The notes under the pieces were generated by a model. That model searched no databases. It worked only from the letters and a program-made list of their open reading frames with translations, and was not told where the DNA came from. Positions 18,992-27,355 of a stretch of DNA of 64,000 bases are shown here, one piece after another. This DNA comes from Pseudomonas sp. WS 5079. GTDB lineage: Bacteria > Pseudomonadota > Gammaproteobacteria > Pseudomonadales > Pseudomonadaceae. Both the position numbers and the translations under genes were made by a program. The number at the start of each line of letters is the position of its first letter. The stretch's first letter is position 1. The DNA is taken from positions 496,001 to 560,000 of the forward strand of contig NZ_JAAQWN010000004.1 of assembly GCF_012985465.1 (NCBI RefSeq). Direction: 5' to 3'.

Positions 18992-19033
18992 AAAAGCCCC
19001 CGATACACCCAAAGTGTATCGGGGGCTTTCTTT
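18992..19033. terminator. Bidirectional terminator between nrdA and the convergent gene
   Basis: A 16-bp stem (AAAGCCCCCGATACAC with its complement) around a 5-base loop has T-runs on both strands, 35 bases past the nrdA stop and 26 before the opposite gene's stop. Confidence 0.93.
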
Positions 19034-19058
19034 TGCCCGGAAAAACCCTCGTACGAGA

Positions 19059-20108
19059 CTAGATCAACACGGTGGCTATACCCGATGCAGGCACACCGCC
19101 TCGCTGCCCCCACAGCTCAATGCGGCCGTTAATCACCGCCATCGAATGGCCGCCGTACTCCACCGTCCCGACCTTGCTGTTCCTCAAGTCGGCATCGGTC
19201 GCCTGCCTGTAAAGCCCCTTGAGCCCTATGCGGTCCAAACCCTCTCGCGAATACTCTCCATCGTTAAGGGTCTTGATGGCATCCTTGAAACTGCGCGCAG
19301 CCTTACCATCGTTGTTTTCCATCTGGGCCCGCTTGGCGCTCGCGGCAAATATGAAGTTGGCGGACGTTATCATCGAAGGATCATCTCCCTCGAATCGGGC
19401 CTCCTTTGCGGCCTCCTTGAATTCTTCCTTGGAAAAATGAACCTTGTATCCATCGCGCATCGTCACGTCATAGCCATCGCCCGCCCCTTTAACCTCCTTG
19501 AACACATCCGTAGGCTCCTTGCCATACCGCATCATGGCGGCCTTTATTGCGGAAACCGTCACACAATTGCCGTCAGGCCCTTGCTTGAAACCACTCCAGA
19601 TATTGCCCGATTCTTTACCGGTTCCCGGCTTTTGACCGGGGTTGCTGTTATCAGGCTTGTAGTTGAAATAATTCCTCCCGTTGGTATAAGGCTTATCGGA
19701 CATTTTTTCGGCAGGGCCAAACCCCGCAGGGTTCACTCTACCGCCGCCGCCACCGCCACCTCTTGGCGATGGCGGGCTGGGTGGCGCTACGTCATCACTG
19801 GGAAACCATTCGTCCAGCATCCGCTTGAGAAACTCGAGAAACTTGCTATCCGCGCTCTCGCCCAGCTTGTTTAGCGCCTCCTTGAATTTTTCGTCACCCA
19901 TTTTCTGGCGCAGATCATTCAACTTGTCGCGCAGATCCTGCACCGTCTGAGTCTTGCCGGCTTGCTCGGCATCGAACAGTTGGCTGAGCAACGTCTTGAC
20001 CGTCGACGCTTCGCCAGCAGGCCCAACGGCAGGCAACACCGTCGGTGCCGCAGCCGGTGTGAACATCACGCGCCCCGTACCTGGTGCAGACCACCCTAGA
20101 CTCTCCAT
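19059..20108 (-). CDS. Unknown protein with papain-like Gln/Cys/His pattern, paralogue A
   Basis: I do not recognise a named family for this 349-residue protein. Residues 1-110 are Ala/Pro-rich with a helical stretch (31-100). Residues 106-128 form a Pro/Gly-rich linker with a run of seven glycines, and 130-170 are polar. Residues 171-349 form a compact domain with KQGPDGNC (Gln176, Cys182), GHSMAVI (His321) and ELWG (Glu331, Trp333). The six-residue Gln-to-Cys spacing equals that of papain-like proteases. The same domain recurs in the gene at 23475. The ATG start has GGGAGG seven bases upstream; a TTG five codons earlier is less likely. There is no obvious signal peptide. A protease role is inference. 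Confidence 0.75.
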   Translation of the reverse strand: MESLGWSAPGTGRVMFTPAAAPTVLPAVGPAGEASTVKTLLSQLFDAEQAGKTQTVQDLRDKLNDLRQKMGDEKFKEALNKLGESADSKFLEFLKRMLDEWFPSDDVAPPSPPSPRGGGGGGGRVNPAGFGPAEKMSDKPYTNGRNYFNYKPDNSNPGQKPGTGKESGNIWSGFKQGPDGNCVTVSAIKAAMMRYGKEPTDVFKEVKGAGDGYDVTMRDGYKVHFSKEEFKEAAKEARFEGDDPSMITSANFIFAASAKRAQMENNDGKAARSFKDAIKTLNDGEYSREGLDRIGLKGLYRQATDADLRNSKVGTVEYGGHSMAVINGRIELWGQRGGVPASGIATVLI

Positions 20109-20238
20109 GCTCCGCCCTCCCAAGATTGGTGAGCCAACAGGGCTCTGGCCCCATCAGTGGCGAAGCAGGAGCGGAGTGTTCCTTCCCATGCATTTCAACG
20201 CGTTACCTGATGCTCTGCGCTGGGTTTTCCTACGCCCA

Positions 20239-20267
20239 CAAAAAAGCCCCTCCTAGGAGGGGCTTCT
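20239..20267 (-). terminator. Rho-independent terminator of flgBCDE
   Basis: The perfectly symmetric stem AGCCCCTCCT/AGGAGGGGCT is followed on the minus strand by a T-run, 18 bases after the flgE stop. Confidence 0.92.
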
Positions 20268-20284
20268 TGTGCAGCACTAGCGCA

Positions 20285-21604
20285 TCAGGTCATCTGAATG
20301 ATGGTCTGCATGATGGTGCTCTGGGTGGAAATGGTCTTGGCGTTCGCCTGGTAGTTGCTCTGGGCCTTGATCAGGTCCACCAGCTCATTGGTCAGGTTGA
20401 CGTTGGAGTTCTCCAGGGAGTTGGCCACGATCGAGCCCAGGGTCCCGGCTTCTGGTGCATCGTAGCCAGGCTGGCCAGAGGCGAAGGTTTCTTTCCAGGT
20501 GGTGCCACCTGCGGGCTGCAGGCCTTGCTCATTATTGAAGCTGGCCAGGGAGATCTGGCCGATGGCCTTGCTCTGCTGGTTGCTGAAGGTGGCGAACAGC
20601 ACACCGCTGCCGTCGATTTTCAGCCCGGTGATTTCGCCGGTGGCATAGCCATCAGTGATCGGCGGGTTGCGGTAGCTGGCCGAGTTGTACTGAGTGATAT
20701 CGGACATGTTGATCGCAATACCGCCCGGGTTGGCAGCAGCCCCGTTGTCAGGGTTCCACACGCCATTATCCATGACGCCCGGCTTCCAGTTGCTGATGGT
20801 CAGGGTGGTGTTGGATACGGTGCTTGGCGGAGTGACGATCCCCTTGAGCGTGCCTGATGTATCAAATGTCACCGTGGAGGCCACCGGCGCAACCGCACCT
20901 GTGCCCTTGACCGGCGTACCGTCAGGATTGCGTCCGTCGATCAGGGTGTAGGACTTCCAGGTATTGGAGCCGGTTTTCACCATGTACTGCACCATCTCAT
21001 GGGCATTGCCTTGAGTGTCATACAACGTGGTGCCGTACTGCTCGGTAAACGTGCTCGCTTCAGTCGGATCAAACGGGCTGGTCGTCTGGTCGATCACCGG
21101 CTTGGAGGAGTTCAGGTTGCTGCTGGAGTCAACCTTGGTCGACGCTTTGGGCGGCAAGTTGGACAGGTTGATCCGCAGGTCGGTCAGGCCGCTCTTGGAG
21201 ATTTTGCCATCTTCATCGGCAGCGTAGCCCTGCAGGCGCGAGGTGCCGGTGTTGTTGGTGATGTAGCCGTCCTTGTTCGCCTGGAACGAGCCATTACGGG
21301 TGTACTCCAGCGAGCCGTCGCTGCCCTTCTGCACGAAGAAGCCGCCGCCCTGGATACCCATGTCCAACACGCCACCGCTGCCGTTGACTTCACCCTGGGT
21401 GAATTGTTGGGAGACCGCCGCCAGGTTAACGCCCGTGCCGATGGTTTTATTGCCAGTGCCCAAGCGGGACGCCGCATAAATGTCGCCGAACTCTGCGCGG
21501 GACGACTTGAAGCCAGTGGTCGCGACGTTGGCGATGTTGTTGCCGGTCACGTCCAGTTGTTTGTTGGCCGCATAGAGGCCGCTAAGGCCGATATTAAAAG
21601 ACAT
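20285..21604 (-). CDS. flgE: Flagellar hook protein FlgE
   Basis: The 439-residue axial protein begins with the rod-hook-filament motif (LYAANKQLDVTGNNIANVATTGFK, residues about 10-33). It ends with the matching heptad helix (NVNLTNELVDLIKAQSNYQANAKT). The middle is the variable hook D1-D2 region. It polymerises into the hook after export by the flagellar type III apparatus. It is the last gene of flgBCDE, 31 bases after flgD, and is followed directly by a terminator. flgF and the rest of the rod/ring operon do not follow; a protease-like paralogue and nrdA do. Confidence 0.96.
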   Translation of the reverse strand: MSFNIGLSGLYAANKQLDVTGNNIANVATTGFKSSRAEFGDIYAASRLGTGNKTIGTGVNLAAVSQQFTQGEVNGSGGVLDMGIQGGGFFVQKGSDGSLEYTRNGSFQANKDGYITNNTGTSRLQGYAADEDGKISKSGLTDLRINLSNLPPKASTKVDSSSNLNSSKPVIDQTTSPFDPTEASTFTEQYGTTLYDTQGNAHEMVQYMVKTGSNTWKSYTLIDGRNPDGTPVKGTGAVAPVASTVTFDTSGTLKGIVTPPSTVSNTTLTISNWKPGVMDNGVWNPDNGAAANPGGIAINMSDITQYNSASYRNPPITDGYATGEITGLKIDGSGVLFATFSNQQSKAIGQISLASFNNEQGLQPAGGTTWKETFASGQPGYDAPEAGTLGSIVANSLENSNVNLTNELVDLIKAQSNYQANAKTISTQSTIMQTIIQMT

Positions 21605-21635
21605 GTTTCTCTCCTCTTGCCGTATCTAGCCGGCT

Positions 21636-22367
21636 CTATGTACCGATAGTCTGAATTTGCGACAGCTTGATGCTGCCCATGCCGCCAGAAAGATTGAGTA
21701 GCATTTCGCCGCCAGTCTGGCTCAAGGTCACGCTGGTGACCGTGGCCGGCAGCGAGGTTTTCAGGGCAACCGAATCACCAGCGTCATTCTTGGTGCTGGC
21801 CGCGAAGGTGTAGGTGCCGGAATCCAGCTGCTCGCCCGCCTCGTTCTTGCCGTCCCAGATAAAGTCCGACTTGCCGGCGCTCTGGGCGCCCAGATCGATG
21901 GTCTTGACCAGCTTGCCGTCCTTGTCGGTGACCTTGACGGTGACGTTGCCCACCGACGAACCCACGGCGACCGAGCCGGTGAAGCTCTTGCTGGTGTCGA
22001 CCATGGCCTTGTTGGTTTCGATAATCACCGAACGCCCGACCAGCGACGAGGCTTGCAGCGCCTGCGACGATTTGTAGTTGCCGGTGATGGTGTTCACCGA
22101 GTCGTTCAGGGTGTTGATGCCTTCCAGGCTGCTGAACTGCGCCAGTTGCGCGACGAACGCGCCGTTGTCCTGGGGCGACAGCGGGTTCTGGTTCTTGAGC
22201 TGGGTAACCAGCAGTTGCAGAAACGCATCCTTGCCCAGGGACTGGTTGCCCGAGGCCGCCTTGGCCGTGTCGGCCAGGTTGCCCTGGGTGGACTTGGCAT
22301 CCTTGACCTTGGAGTCGAACAGACTCTGGATCGTCGACTGATTCGACACATCGTTAGTGACAGACAT
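21636..22367 (-). CDS. flgD: Flagellar hook assembly (cap) protein FlgD
   Basis: The 243-residue protein contains the conserved FlgD core LGKDAFLQLLVTQLKNQNPLSPQDNGAFVAQLAQFSSLEG (residues about 44-83) and a C-terminal Ig/tudor-like region with the FIWDGKNEAGEQLDSGTYTF motif. It caps the growing hook so FlgE monomers fold in place, then leaves. It sits 16 bases after flgC in the flgBCDE operon under the sigma-54 promoter upstream of flgB. Confidence 0.95.
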   Translation of the reverse strand: MSVTNDVSNQSTIQSLFDSKVKDAKSTQGNLADTAKAASGNQSLGKDAFLQLLVTQLKNQNPLSPQDNGAFVAQLAQFSSLEGINTLNDSVNTITGNYKSSQALQASSLVGRSVIIETNKAMVDTSKSFTGSVAVGSSVGNVTVKVTDKDGKLVKTIDLGAQSAGKSDFIWDGKNEAGEQLDSGTYTFAASTKNDAGDSVALKTSLPATVTSVTLSQTGGEMLLNLSGGMGSIKLSQIQTIGT

Positions 22368-22383
22368 GCTTTAGCGCCCCTTA

Positions 22384-22827
22384 TCACTGACCGAGGGTCA
22401 GGACCTTCTGCATCATGGCTTTGGCGGTGTTCATCATTTCCGCGTTGGTCTGGAACGAGCGACTGGCGGAAATCATGTCAGCCATTTCCTCGACCACGTT
22501 GACGTTGGGGTAGTACACGTAGCCCTTTTCGTTCGCGGCAGGATGATTGGGCTCGTAGCGCGCCTCGAGGTTGCTCTGGTCTTCGACCACACCCAGCACC
22601 TGGACGCCCTGGCCGGCAGCATCCTGGCTCTGGAACAACGAATCGCTGCCGCCGTTCTGACCGGCCTGAAACATGGTGGCGAACACCGGGTGCCGGGCGC
22701 GGTAGGTCTGGTCGATGCTCGACGACACTGTCTCGGCGTTGGCAATGTTACTGGCGACCGTGTTCAGACGCGTGGTCTGGGCGCTCATGCCACTACCGGC
22801 AATATTGAAAACACTGGATAGAGACAT
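22384..22827 (-). CDS. flgC: Flagellar proximal rod protein FlgC
   Basis: The 147-residue protein has the N-terminal rod motif SSVFNIAGSGMSAQTTRLNTVASNIANAET and the C-terminal coiled segment MADMISASRSFQTNAEMMNTAKAMM. It builds the proximal rod in the periplasm after type III export. It starts three bases after flgB ends, so the two are translationally close. Confidence 0.95.
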   Translation of the reverse strand: MSLSSVFNIAGSGMSAQTTRLNTVASNIANAETVSSSIDQTYRARHPVFATMFQAGQNGGSDSLFQSQDAAGQGVQVLGVVEDQSNLEARYEPNHPAANEKGYVYYPNVNVVEEMADMISASRSFQTNAEMMNTAKAMMQKVLTLGQ

Positions 22828-22830
22828 GGC

Positions 22831-23238
22831 TTACTCTCCGCGCAGGGCTGACATCAGCCCTTTGAATTTGCTGTTGAGCAGGGTGAAGCTGGCCTGGAAG
22901 TTCACCGAGTTCTCGGCGTAGTTCGATTGCTCCAGCTGCGCATCGACGGTGTTCTGGTCGATCGACGGCTGCATCGGCGTGCGATACATCAGCGACTCAT
23001 CGCCACTGCTCAGGCCCTGGGCTTCGATATGACGGTTATTGGTCATGTTCAAGGCGAAGGAGCCGTTCTTGGTCTTGTCGCTCTGTGCGGCGAGCACGGC
23101 GGCAAAGTCCAGGTCCCGAGCCTTGTAGTTCGGGGTATCGGCGTTGGCGATGTTGTTAGCCAGGACTTCGGCACGCTGGGCGCGGAAGCCCAGGGCTTGT
23201 TCGTGGATACCGAGCGCTTTATCGAAGCTGATGCTCAT
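22831..23238 (-). CDS. flgB: Flagellar proximal rod protein FlgB
   Basis: The 135-residue rod protein has the motif RAEVLANNIANADTPNYKARD (about residues 23-43) and the C-terminal NYAENSVNFQASFTLLNSKFKGL helix. It is the first gene of flgBCDE. The start MSISFDKALG matches FlgB homologues, while the open frame extends 19 codons further without support. A sigma-54 promoter is 46 bases upstream of the start. Confidence 0.95.
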   Translation of the reverse strand: MSISFDKALGIHEQALGFRAQRAEVLANNIANADTPNYKARDLDFAAVLAAQSDKTKNGSFALNMTNNRHIEAQGLSSGDESLMYRTPMQPSIDQNTVDAQLEQSNYAENSVNFQASFTLLNSKFKGLMSALRGE

Positions 23239-23283
23239 GGCGGAAACCTTTAGGGGCTGACCTGCTTTTCGTAACAGGGTTAT

Positions 23284-23299
23284 AGCAAGCCCCATGCCA
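23284..23299 (-). promoter_or_regulatory. Sigma-54 promoter of flgBCDE
   Basis: Minus strand TGGCATG-GGGC-TTGCT matches the -24/-12 consensus. flgBCDE in Pseudomonas is a FleQ/RpoN-dependent class, which fits. Confidence 0.85.
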
Positions 23300-23474
23300 G
23301 GTTTATCAACCCCAATAAATCAAGGGGTTAGGCAGGCATTGCCGGCGGCAATGGCGCAAAAGCGGCAACGCTTTTCCGCGAAACGTCAGGAAAGCGGCAA
23401 TGGGCATTGCCGTTTAAAGAAAGCGGCAGGAGCCGGATTGCCGGTTCCTGCGGAGGTGGCCTGGAGGAGTGCCA

Positions 23475-24362
23475 TCAAGTCAGAACCAATACGTTCTCTT
23501 TCCATTCGTGCCCCCTGCCATCGGAAATCTTGCCCGCTGTGGCTCGCTGTCCCACTTTGCCCCAGCGCTCCTCCATTCCCCCAATTACCGCCATCGAGTG
23601 CGCGGTACCGGCACCGCCCACATCCTTGTCTATCGTACCCACCATGCCACTTTGCAAGTCGCGCAAAGTCCCCTGCCTGACATGATCCTTCAGGCCCAAC
23701 CGGACAAACACATCCTTGGTGTACTCACCGTTTTTAAGGGAGTCCAAGGCCTTGGCATAGCTGTGCCCTGATCCTTCGTGGTTTTCGTTCTGCGCCCGCT
23801 TGGCACTGACGGCGTATATAAAGCTGGCGTCCTTGATCATCGCGGGATCACTTCCTTTGAGCCCGGCGTGCTGGGTGGCCTGTTGCAGTTCCTGCCGGGT
23901 CAAATCCACGGTTTTCCCATCCCGCATGGTGACATGGTAGCCATTGGCGGTTTTCTTCACGTCCTTGAAGATATCGGTCGGTTTCTGGCCAAAACGCTGC
24001 ATTGAGGCCTTGATGGCTGAAATAGTGGCGCAGTTGCCGTTTTCACTCTGGAAAAAACCGCCAAAAATATCCGCGGTTTTTCTCCCCGGCGTCGCGCTAT
24101 TGGAAGGAAAAAAATTGTTGTGAGCCAGGGCAGAATTACCGCCGGATGGATAAGCGCCATAATTGAAAGGCTGGCTCGAAGCACTGGGATTACCCGAGAC
24201 AAAATTCATACCCGGCGGCCTGGGGCCATGGGCGCCAAATACAGGCCTTGAACCTGCCTGCCCTCTTCCCGCCAAGGGGTCATCGATACGCCGCTGTTCA
24301 ACTGAAGAATCGAATGCAAACCGTGCGCCTTGCGGACCGTACCCTGATGAAACGTTTCCCAT
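23475..24362 (-). CDS. Unknown protein with papain-like Gln/Cys/His pattern, paralogue B
   Basis: This 295-residue protein is a clear paralogue of the gene at 19059 over its last 190 residues. Shared features include FQSENGNC (Gln105, Cys111), SAIKAS, GYHVTMRDG, FIYAVSAKRAQNEN, NGEYTKD, AHSMAVI (His255) and Glu265/Trp267. The N-terminal 95 residues are Gly/Ser/Pro/Asn-rich, probably disordered, and differ from paralogue A. The ATG at 24362 has AAGGAGG just upstream; a longer frame is unsupported. It lies upstream of the flgB promoter and downstream of the cheR terminator, so it is a separate unit. The function is not known; a protease or transglutaminase-type enzyme is inferred. Confidence 0.75.
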   Translation of the reverse strand: MGNVSSGYGPQGARFAFDSSVEQRRIDDPLAGRGQAGSRPVFGAHGPRPPGMNFVSGNPSASSQPFNYGAYPSGGNSALAHNNFFPSNSATPGRKTADIFGGFFQSENGNCATISAIKASMQRFGQKPTDIFKDVKKTANGYHVTMRDGKTVDLTRQELQQATQHAGLKGSDPAMIKDASFIYAVSAKRAQNENHEGSGHSYAKALDSLKNGEYTKDVFVRLGLKDHVRQGTLRDLQSGMVGTIDKDVGGAGTAHSMAVIGGMEERWGKVGQRATAGKISDGRGHEWKENVLVLT

Positions 24363-24512
24363 ACACCCTCCTTCTGGTGAGCGCGACGAAGAGTCAATCC
24401 CACCGTCGCAAACACGACTTTTCGTATTGGGCGGGCTGAATTTGCCCACCCAATGCTGGGTGGTGAGGAAGGAAACATCAGTTCCAGCAGGGTACGCCCC
24501 AGGATCGCCGGA

Positions 24513-24544
24513 CAAAAAAAAGGAGCCCCTGGGGGCTCCCTTTT
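24513..24544 (-). terminator. Rho-independent terminator of cheV-cheR
   Basis: The stem GGGAGCCCC/GGGGCTCC is followed on the minus strand by eight T, 22 bases past the cheR stop. Confidence 0.93.
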
Positions 24545-24565
24545 GCGTCGGCTCGGCTCAAGCCA

Positions 24566-25393
24566 TCACTTGGCCTGGTAGATAATGCCTGGGCTGCACT
24601 GCACCATCTGGTAATGATCCGGCAAACCGTTCAGCGCCTCGGACGCGCCGAGGAACAAATAGCCGCCGCGCTTGAGCGTACCGTGGATGCGCAGCAGGAT
24701 GTCCTTCTTCACTTCAGCCGAGAAGTAGATCAAGACGTTGCGGCAAAACACGATGTCGAACTTGCCAAGGCTGGCGTAGCTGTCCAGCAGGTTGAACGAG
24801 CGGAACTCCACCCGGCTCTTGATCGGCGCCTTGACCGCCCAGCGCCCGGCGCCCTTGGGGTCGAAGTAACGCTGCAGGCGCTCCGGGGACAGGCCGCGGC
24901 CCAGGGCCAGGCTGTCGTATTCGCCGGTCTTGCAGTTGGTCAGCATGGTGCCGGACAGGTCAGTGGCAACAATTTGCACCCCGGCCTTCAACTGCCCCAT
25001 GTTGGTCCGTTCGAACTCATCGATGGACATCGACAGCGAATAGGGTTCCTGCCCAGACGAACATGCCGCCGACCAGATGCGCAAGCGCTGGCCAGGGCTA
25101 GCCTTGATGGCCTCGGGCAATACCTTGTTCTTGAGCACCTCGAAGGGGTAGGTGTCACGAAACCACAGGGTTTCGTTGGTAGTCATGGCATCGACCACCA
25201 TCTCCTTGAGCCCGCTGCGCGGTTGGCCCTGGATGCGCTGTACCAACTCGCCCAGGGACTTGATGCCCTGCTGCTCCATCAATTTGTTGAGACGGCTTGA
25301 TACCAGGTATTGCTTGTTTTCACCGAGCAATATGCCACAGGCTTTTTCCAGGAAGACCCGGAACTGTTCGAAATCCAAATTACCCGTAGACAA
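24566..25393 (-). CDS. cheR: Chemotaxis protein methyltransferase CheR
   Basis: The 275-residue enzyme methylates glutamates of chemoreceptors using S-adenosylmethionine. It has the N-terminal helical CheR domain (FLEKACGILLGENKQYLVSSRL), the SAM-binding core with RIWSAACSSGQEPYSL, and late FCRNVLIYFS. The start appears to be a TTG (STGNLDFEQF), with GAGG eight bases upstream. It follows cheV by 43 bases in the same unit and ends at a terminator. In pseudomonads this cheR next to cheV and flgA is the main motility CheR. Confidence 0.94.
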   Translation of the reverse strand: MSTGNLDFEQFRVFLEKACGILLGENKQYLVSSRLNKLMEQQGIKSLGELVQRIQGQPRSGLKEMVVDAMTTNETLWFRDTYPFEVLKNKVLPEAIKASPGQRLRIWSAACSSGQEPYSLSMSIDEFERTNMGQLKAGVQIVATDLSGTMLTNCKTGEYDSLALGRGLSPERLQRYFDPKGAGRWAVKAPIKSRVEFRSFNLLDSYASLGKFDIVFCRNVLIYFSAEVKKDILLRIHGTLKRGGYLFLGASEALNGLPDHYQMVQCSPGIIYQAK

Positions 25394-25436
25394 TGAAACC
25401 GCCTCTTAACTCGTGTGACCGCCAGGGAGAAAGCCC

Positions 25437-26369
25437 CTAGCCGTGATCTGCAGATTTGATCCGTTCAACGACCCGGGATGCCAGGTCATCAGGACGGAAT
25501 TTGGCCAGGAAGTCATCGGCACCGACCTTCTTGACCATTGCCTGGTTGAATACACCGGACAATGAAGTATGCAGGATGATATGCAATTTTTGCATGCGTG
25601 GGTCGTTGCGTATCTCGGCCGTGAGGGTGTAGCCGTCCATTTCCGGCATCTCGATGTCGGAAATCATCATCAGGAATTCTTCTTCCGGCTTCTTGCCTTC
25701 ATCCACCAGCTTGCGCAGGTAGTCCAGCGCCTGGCGGCCGTCATTGAGCGCCACCACTTCGACACCGACGGTCTGCAGGCACCGGGACACCTGCTTGCGC
25801 GCCACCGACGAGTCATCCACCGTCAACACCCGCAGGGACACGGCCTTCTGCTGGGTCTGCTCATCCACTACACCCACCGAAATATGCTCCGACGTCGGCG
25901 CCACTTCCGCGAGGATCTTCTCCACGTCGATGATTTCCACCAACTGGTTATCGACCCGCGTCACTGCCGTGAGGTAGTGGTCGCGCCCGGTGCCCTTGGG
26001 TGGTGGATGGATCTCTTCCCAGTTCATGTTGACGATACGTTCCACCGAGCGCACCAGGAAACCCTGGGTCTTGGTGTTGTACTCGGTGATGATCACAAAC
26101 GGGTTCTCGCGATCCTGCAAACCGGCAGAACCGGTGGCCATCGCCAGGTCAAGAATCGGAATCGTCGAGCCACGGATGTTGGCCACGCCACACACCACCG
26201 GGTTGGACTTGGGCATTATGGTGAGCTTGGGGCATTGCAGCACCTCCCGCACCTTGAAGACGTTGATGCCATATAGCTGCTTGCCATCGAGTCGAAACAG
26301 CAACAACTCCAGGCGATTCTGCCCTACCAGCTGTGTGCGCTGGTTCACTGAATCCATTACACCCGCCAT
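25437..26369 (-). CDS. cheV: Chemotaxis coupling protein CheV (CheW-receiver fusion)
   Basis: The 310-residue protein has an N-terminal CheW-like domain (about 15-165; NRLELLLFRLDGKQLYGINVFKVREV) joined to a receiver domain (about 178-308) with the phospho-accepting Asp in MISDIEMPEMDGY. It couples receptors to CheA and acts as a phosphate sink for adaptation. The start MAGVMDS has AGGAG eight bases upstream. It is divergent from flgA, whose sigma-54 promoter lies in the 81-base gap, and is in one unit with cheR. Confidence 0.94.
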   Translation of the reverse strand: MAGVMDSVNQRTQLVGQNRLELLLFRLDGKQLYGINVFKVREVLQCPKLTIMPKSNPVVCGVANIRGSTIPILDLAMATGSAGLQDRENPFVIITEYNTKTQGFLVRSVERIVNMNWEEIHPPPKGTGRDHYLTAVTRVDNQLVEIIDVEKILAEVAPTSEHISVGVVDEQTQQKAVSLRVLTVDDSSVARKQVSRCLQTVGVEVVALNDGRQALDYLRKLVDEGKKPEEEFLMMISDIEMPEMDGYTLTAEIRNDPRMQKLHIILHTSLSGVFNQAMVKKVGADDFLAKFRPDDLASRVVERIKSADHG

Positions 26370-26423
26370 GCCCAGACTCCTACGCTACAAAACTTACGGG
26401 TACGACGCGCCCCCAACACGAAA

Positions 26424-26439
26424 CGGCACGCGCTTTGCT
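26424..26439 (+). promoter_or_regulatory. Sigma-54 promoter of flgA
   Basis: CGGCACG-CGCT-TTGCT matches the -24/-12 consensus with a single change at the first base. It places transcription start at about 26449, almost on the predicted flgA ATG. Confidence 0.8.
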
Positions 26440-26450
26440 TTTTATTGGCC

Positions 26451-27215
26451 ATGGACATCAAAACGACAGTTTCCCGACGCCTTCGCTCGCCACAGTACCG
26501 CAGATTACTCTGCGCCTGGATGGCGTTGCTTGCCTTGGGCGCAGGCCACCAGGCCCACGCCGACAACGTCACCTTGCCTGATCTGCTTATCGGCGTCACT
26601 CAAGGCTTTCTTGAGTTCACTGTAGAAGATTATCTGGCGAGCACCCAGACACCGGGCCGTTATGAAATCCAGGTCAACCAACTGGACCCGCGTTTGCGCA
26701 TGCCCATGTGCGACAAGGAATTGACAGGCTCCCTGGAAAGCCCAGCCCAGCCCATTGGTCGCGTGACCGTGCGCGTGCGCTGCGACGGCAGTTCGCCCTG
26801 GACCGTGTTCGTGCCGGCCCAGGTCCGGTTGTTTCGTGACGTAGTGACCGTTACTCGCCCGCTCAAGCGTACCGGCATCATCGGCTTTGAAGACGTGGCC
26901 CTGCGCGAGCGGGACATCAGCCAGATCAGCCAGGGCTACCTCACCTCCGTGGACCAGGCGGTCGGGCAGAAACTGACCCGACCAATGGTAACCGACCAGG
27001 TCATCACCCTGGTTCACCTGGAACAGGCAGAAGTGGTGCGCAAAGGTGACCAGGTGGTGATATCCGCCAGCAGTGGCGGCCTGAACGTGAAAATGCCGGG
27101 AGAAGCCCTGGCCAATGGCGGGATGAGCGAACAGATTCGCGTGAAGAACCTCAACTCCAAGCGCGTGATCAAGGCCCGGGTAACAGCGCCTGGCCAGGTG
27201 GAGGTCGCACTATAG
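26451..27215 (+). CDS. flgA: Flagellar P-ring assembly chaperone FlgA
   Basis: The 254-residue periplasmic protein has a Sec signal peptide (basic RRLRSPQYRRLL, hydrophobic core, cleavage about AHA-DNV at residue 37) and a C-terminal SAF-like domain (LKRTGIIGFEDVALRERDIS to ...NLNSKRVIKARVTAPGQVEV). It helps FlgI form the P-ring. The start is the ATG at 26451; a TTG two codons earlier is an alternative. The sigma-54 promoter is so close that the message would have almost no leader. It is followed by flgM with its own sigma-28 promoter. Confidence 0.93.
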   Translation: MDIKTTVSRRLRSPQYRRLLCAWMALLALGAGHQAHADNVTLPDLLIGVTQGFLEFTVEDYLASTQTPGRYEIQVNQLDPRLRMPMCDKELTGSLESPAQPIGRVTVRVRCDGSSPWTVFVPAQVRLFRDVVTVTRPLKRTGIIGFEDVALRERDISQISQGYLTSVDQAVGQKLTRPMVTDQVITLVHLEQAEVVRKGDQVVISASSGGLNVKMPGEALANGGMSEQIRVKNLNSKRVIKARVTAPGQVEVAL

Positions 27216-27292
27216 ATCACTGGCGTGGGACGCTGGCTTTTCCTACACTGTGCCGAGATCACGCTGTGCACAGGTTTATTGTCGATCGAGCC

Positions 27293-27319
27293 TAAAGTTT
27301 GTCCGGGTATGGCCGAAAA
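27293..27319 (+). promoter_or_regulatory. Sigma-28 (FliA) promoter of flgM
   Basis: TAAAGTTT-N11-GCCGAAAA matches the sigma-28 consensus TAAAGTTT-N11-GCCGATAA with one mismatch, 37 bases before the flgM ATG. It makes flgM part of the FliA feedback loop. Confidence 0.88.
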
Positions 27320-27355
27320 CATGGCAAGCGTCCAAATACCCAGAGGTTTTTTAAC

